Below are positions 62,776 to 64,000 of a stretch of DNA of 64,000 nt, piece by piece. Positions within the stretch are counted from its first letter, which is position 1. Each line of letters starts with the position of its first letter. The position numbers and the translations under genes are program-made. Location: positions 1-64,000 of the forward strand of contig SICM01000002.1 in the NCBI GenBank assembly GCA_009694805.1, given 5' to 3'. The DNA comes from Candidatus Latescibacterota bacterium. Its GTDB lineage: Bacteria; Latescibacterota; UBA2968; SICM01. The notes under the pieces were generated by a model. It saw nothing but the letters and a program-made list of their open reading frames with translations. It made no database searches and was not told the origin of the DNA.

Positions 62776-64000
62776 ATGAATCATCTGACCGAACGCAGAC
62801 CGTCTCGCGCCGGACGCATCCGCGTCCTCGCCATCGCCTTTGCCCTCGTCCTGGCCGGGGCCACCCTGGCCGGGGCGCAGGTGGATCTGATCAACTCGAC
62901 GTCCGTTACGCTCGCCCCCAACCCGAACGATCCCAACACGTGGCCTGCGACCTTCAACGGCGCGCCCGCCATGGGACCCTACGCCTGGGTGGACGGCCCG
63001 ACCCACCTCCAGAAGGACCCGCAGTTGGCCAGCGGCGTGTTCGCCGGCCAGGAGGGGACGCGCAAAATGTTCGTATGCCGGGTCAAGCAGTCGGACGGCA
63101 TGCATCCGGGCAAATTTTTTGACGGTTACTGTAACATCGGATGGGGGGGCAAGGAGATCTCTCTGACCTCAGGCTACGAGGTGCTGGTCAACACGCAGCC
63201 TCAGAACGCGAAGTTCCTGACGCAGACCTGGGTGAGTCCCGCCACCGCTGCGAGCGCGACGTTCACGGGCGGATCGGTCGGGACCACGGCGATGCGCGTG
63301 GCCAGGGCCTCGTATAACAACAGCGTCCATCCGGGCAAGGAGTGGGCGGGCAAGTGCTACATCGGCTTTGGCGGGCAGGAGGTCGCCGTAGCCCCTTACG
63401 AGGTCCTCGTCCTGGGGTTCGACAAGGCCGCCTGGCAGGCGGCGCAGCCACCCCCGCCCTACAACCCGAACGACCCGAACTCGTGGCCTGCGACGTTTGA
63501 CGGGGTCAATGCCCTGGGACCCTACGCCTGGACGGACGGCCCGGCGGCCCTCCAGAAGGACCCGAGCCTCGCCAACGGCGTGCGGAGCGACGGGGGAGGG
63601 GGGTGGTTCAAGCCCGTCCTGGCCCGCGCCAGGCAGACGGACGGCGGCATTCACCCGGGCCAGTATTCCGACTACTTCAAGAAATTCAGCATCGGCTGGG
63701 GCGGCAAGGAGGTCGTCCTGACCGACGGTTACGAGGTCCTGGTCAACTCGCAGCCGTCTTACGCGAGGTTCCTCACCCAGACCTGGTCGGATGCCAGATC
63801 CGCCGATGCAGGCACGACCTTCAAGGGCGGGTCCGTCGGAAGCACGCAGATGCGCGTGTGCCGAACCCTCCACGACGGTCTCTTTCTGGTAGGCAAGGAG
63901 TGGGCGGGCAAGTGCAACCTCGGCTGGAAAGGACAGGAGGTCCCCGTCGATAATTACCAGGTTCTCACGCTGGGATTTGACAAGGCCGCGTGGCAGGCGG
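62776..64000 (+). CDS. Secreted DM9-repeat (DUF3421-like) protein, truncated by window end
   Basis: Signal peptide-like N-terminus; four DM9-like units, e.g. CRVKQSDGMHPGKFFDGYCNIGWGGKEISLTSGYEVLV; open to the window edge. Confidence 0.8.
   Translation, partial: MNHLTERRPSRAGRIRVLAIAFALVLAGATLAGAQVDLINSTSVTLAPNPNDPNTWPATFNGAPAMGPYAWVDGPTHLQKDPQLASGVFAGQEGTRKMFVCRVKQSDGMHPGKFFDGYCNIGWGGKEISLTSGYEVLVNTQPQNAKFLTQTWVSPATAASATFTGGSVGTTAMRVARASYNNSVHPGKEWAGKCYIGFGGQEVAVAPYEVLVLGFDKAAWQAAQPPPPYNPNDPNSWPATFDGVNALGPYAWTDGPAALQKDPSLANGVRSDGGGGWFKPVLARARQTDGGIHPGQYSDYFKKFSIGWGGKEVVLTDGYEVLVNSQPSYARFLTQTWSDARSADAGTTFKGGSVGSTQMRVCRTLHDGLFLVGKEWAGKCNLGWKGQEVPVDNYQVLTLGFDKAAWQA

Overview
64-kb GC-rich bacterial window, about 45 supported protein genes, no rRNA, tRNA or CRISPR seen. 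The left part (0.3-23.5 kb) is mixed: a CHASE2 class III nucleotide cyclase, a c-di-AMP synthase fused to YbbR domains, a secreted protein with a dockerin-like tail, an aminotransferase, an ECF sigma factor with an in-frame sliding-clamp (DnaN)-like C-terminal half, a MacB/Lol-type ABC efflux operon, a TPP enzyme, a hybrid histidine kinase and a UDP-glucuronate decarboxylase-like gene. From 23.6 to 62.6 kb every supported gene is on the + strand and forms a large carbohydrate-catabolism accessory region: three paralogs of an uncharacterised TIM-barrel GH-like family, two PL26/YetA-like proteins, GH78- and GH106-like rhamnosidases, a sialidase-like BNR protein, four Gfo/Idh/MocA oxidoreductases, several sugar-isomerase TIM barrels, five phytanoyl-CoA dioxygenase (PhyH) family Fe/2OG oxygenases (one fused to HEAT repeats) and one JmjC-like cupin. 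The window ends in a secreted DM9-repeat protein cut by the right edge. Intergenic DNA is dense in several unrelated palindromic repeat families, including two back-to-back perfect palindromes and a 170-bp compound inverted repeat. The most unusual item is the sigma factor/sliding clamp fusion at 10614-12056. Gene content resembles uncultured Latescibacterota/Poribacteria-type genomes, but that taxonomic guess is only an inference. All family calls are from reading motifs; no searches were run.
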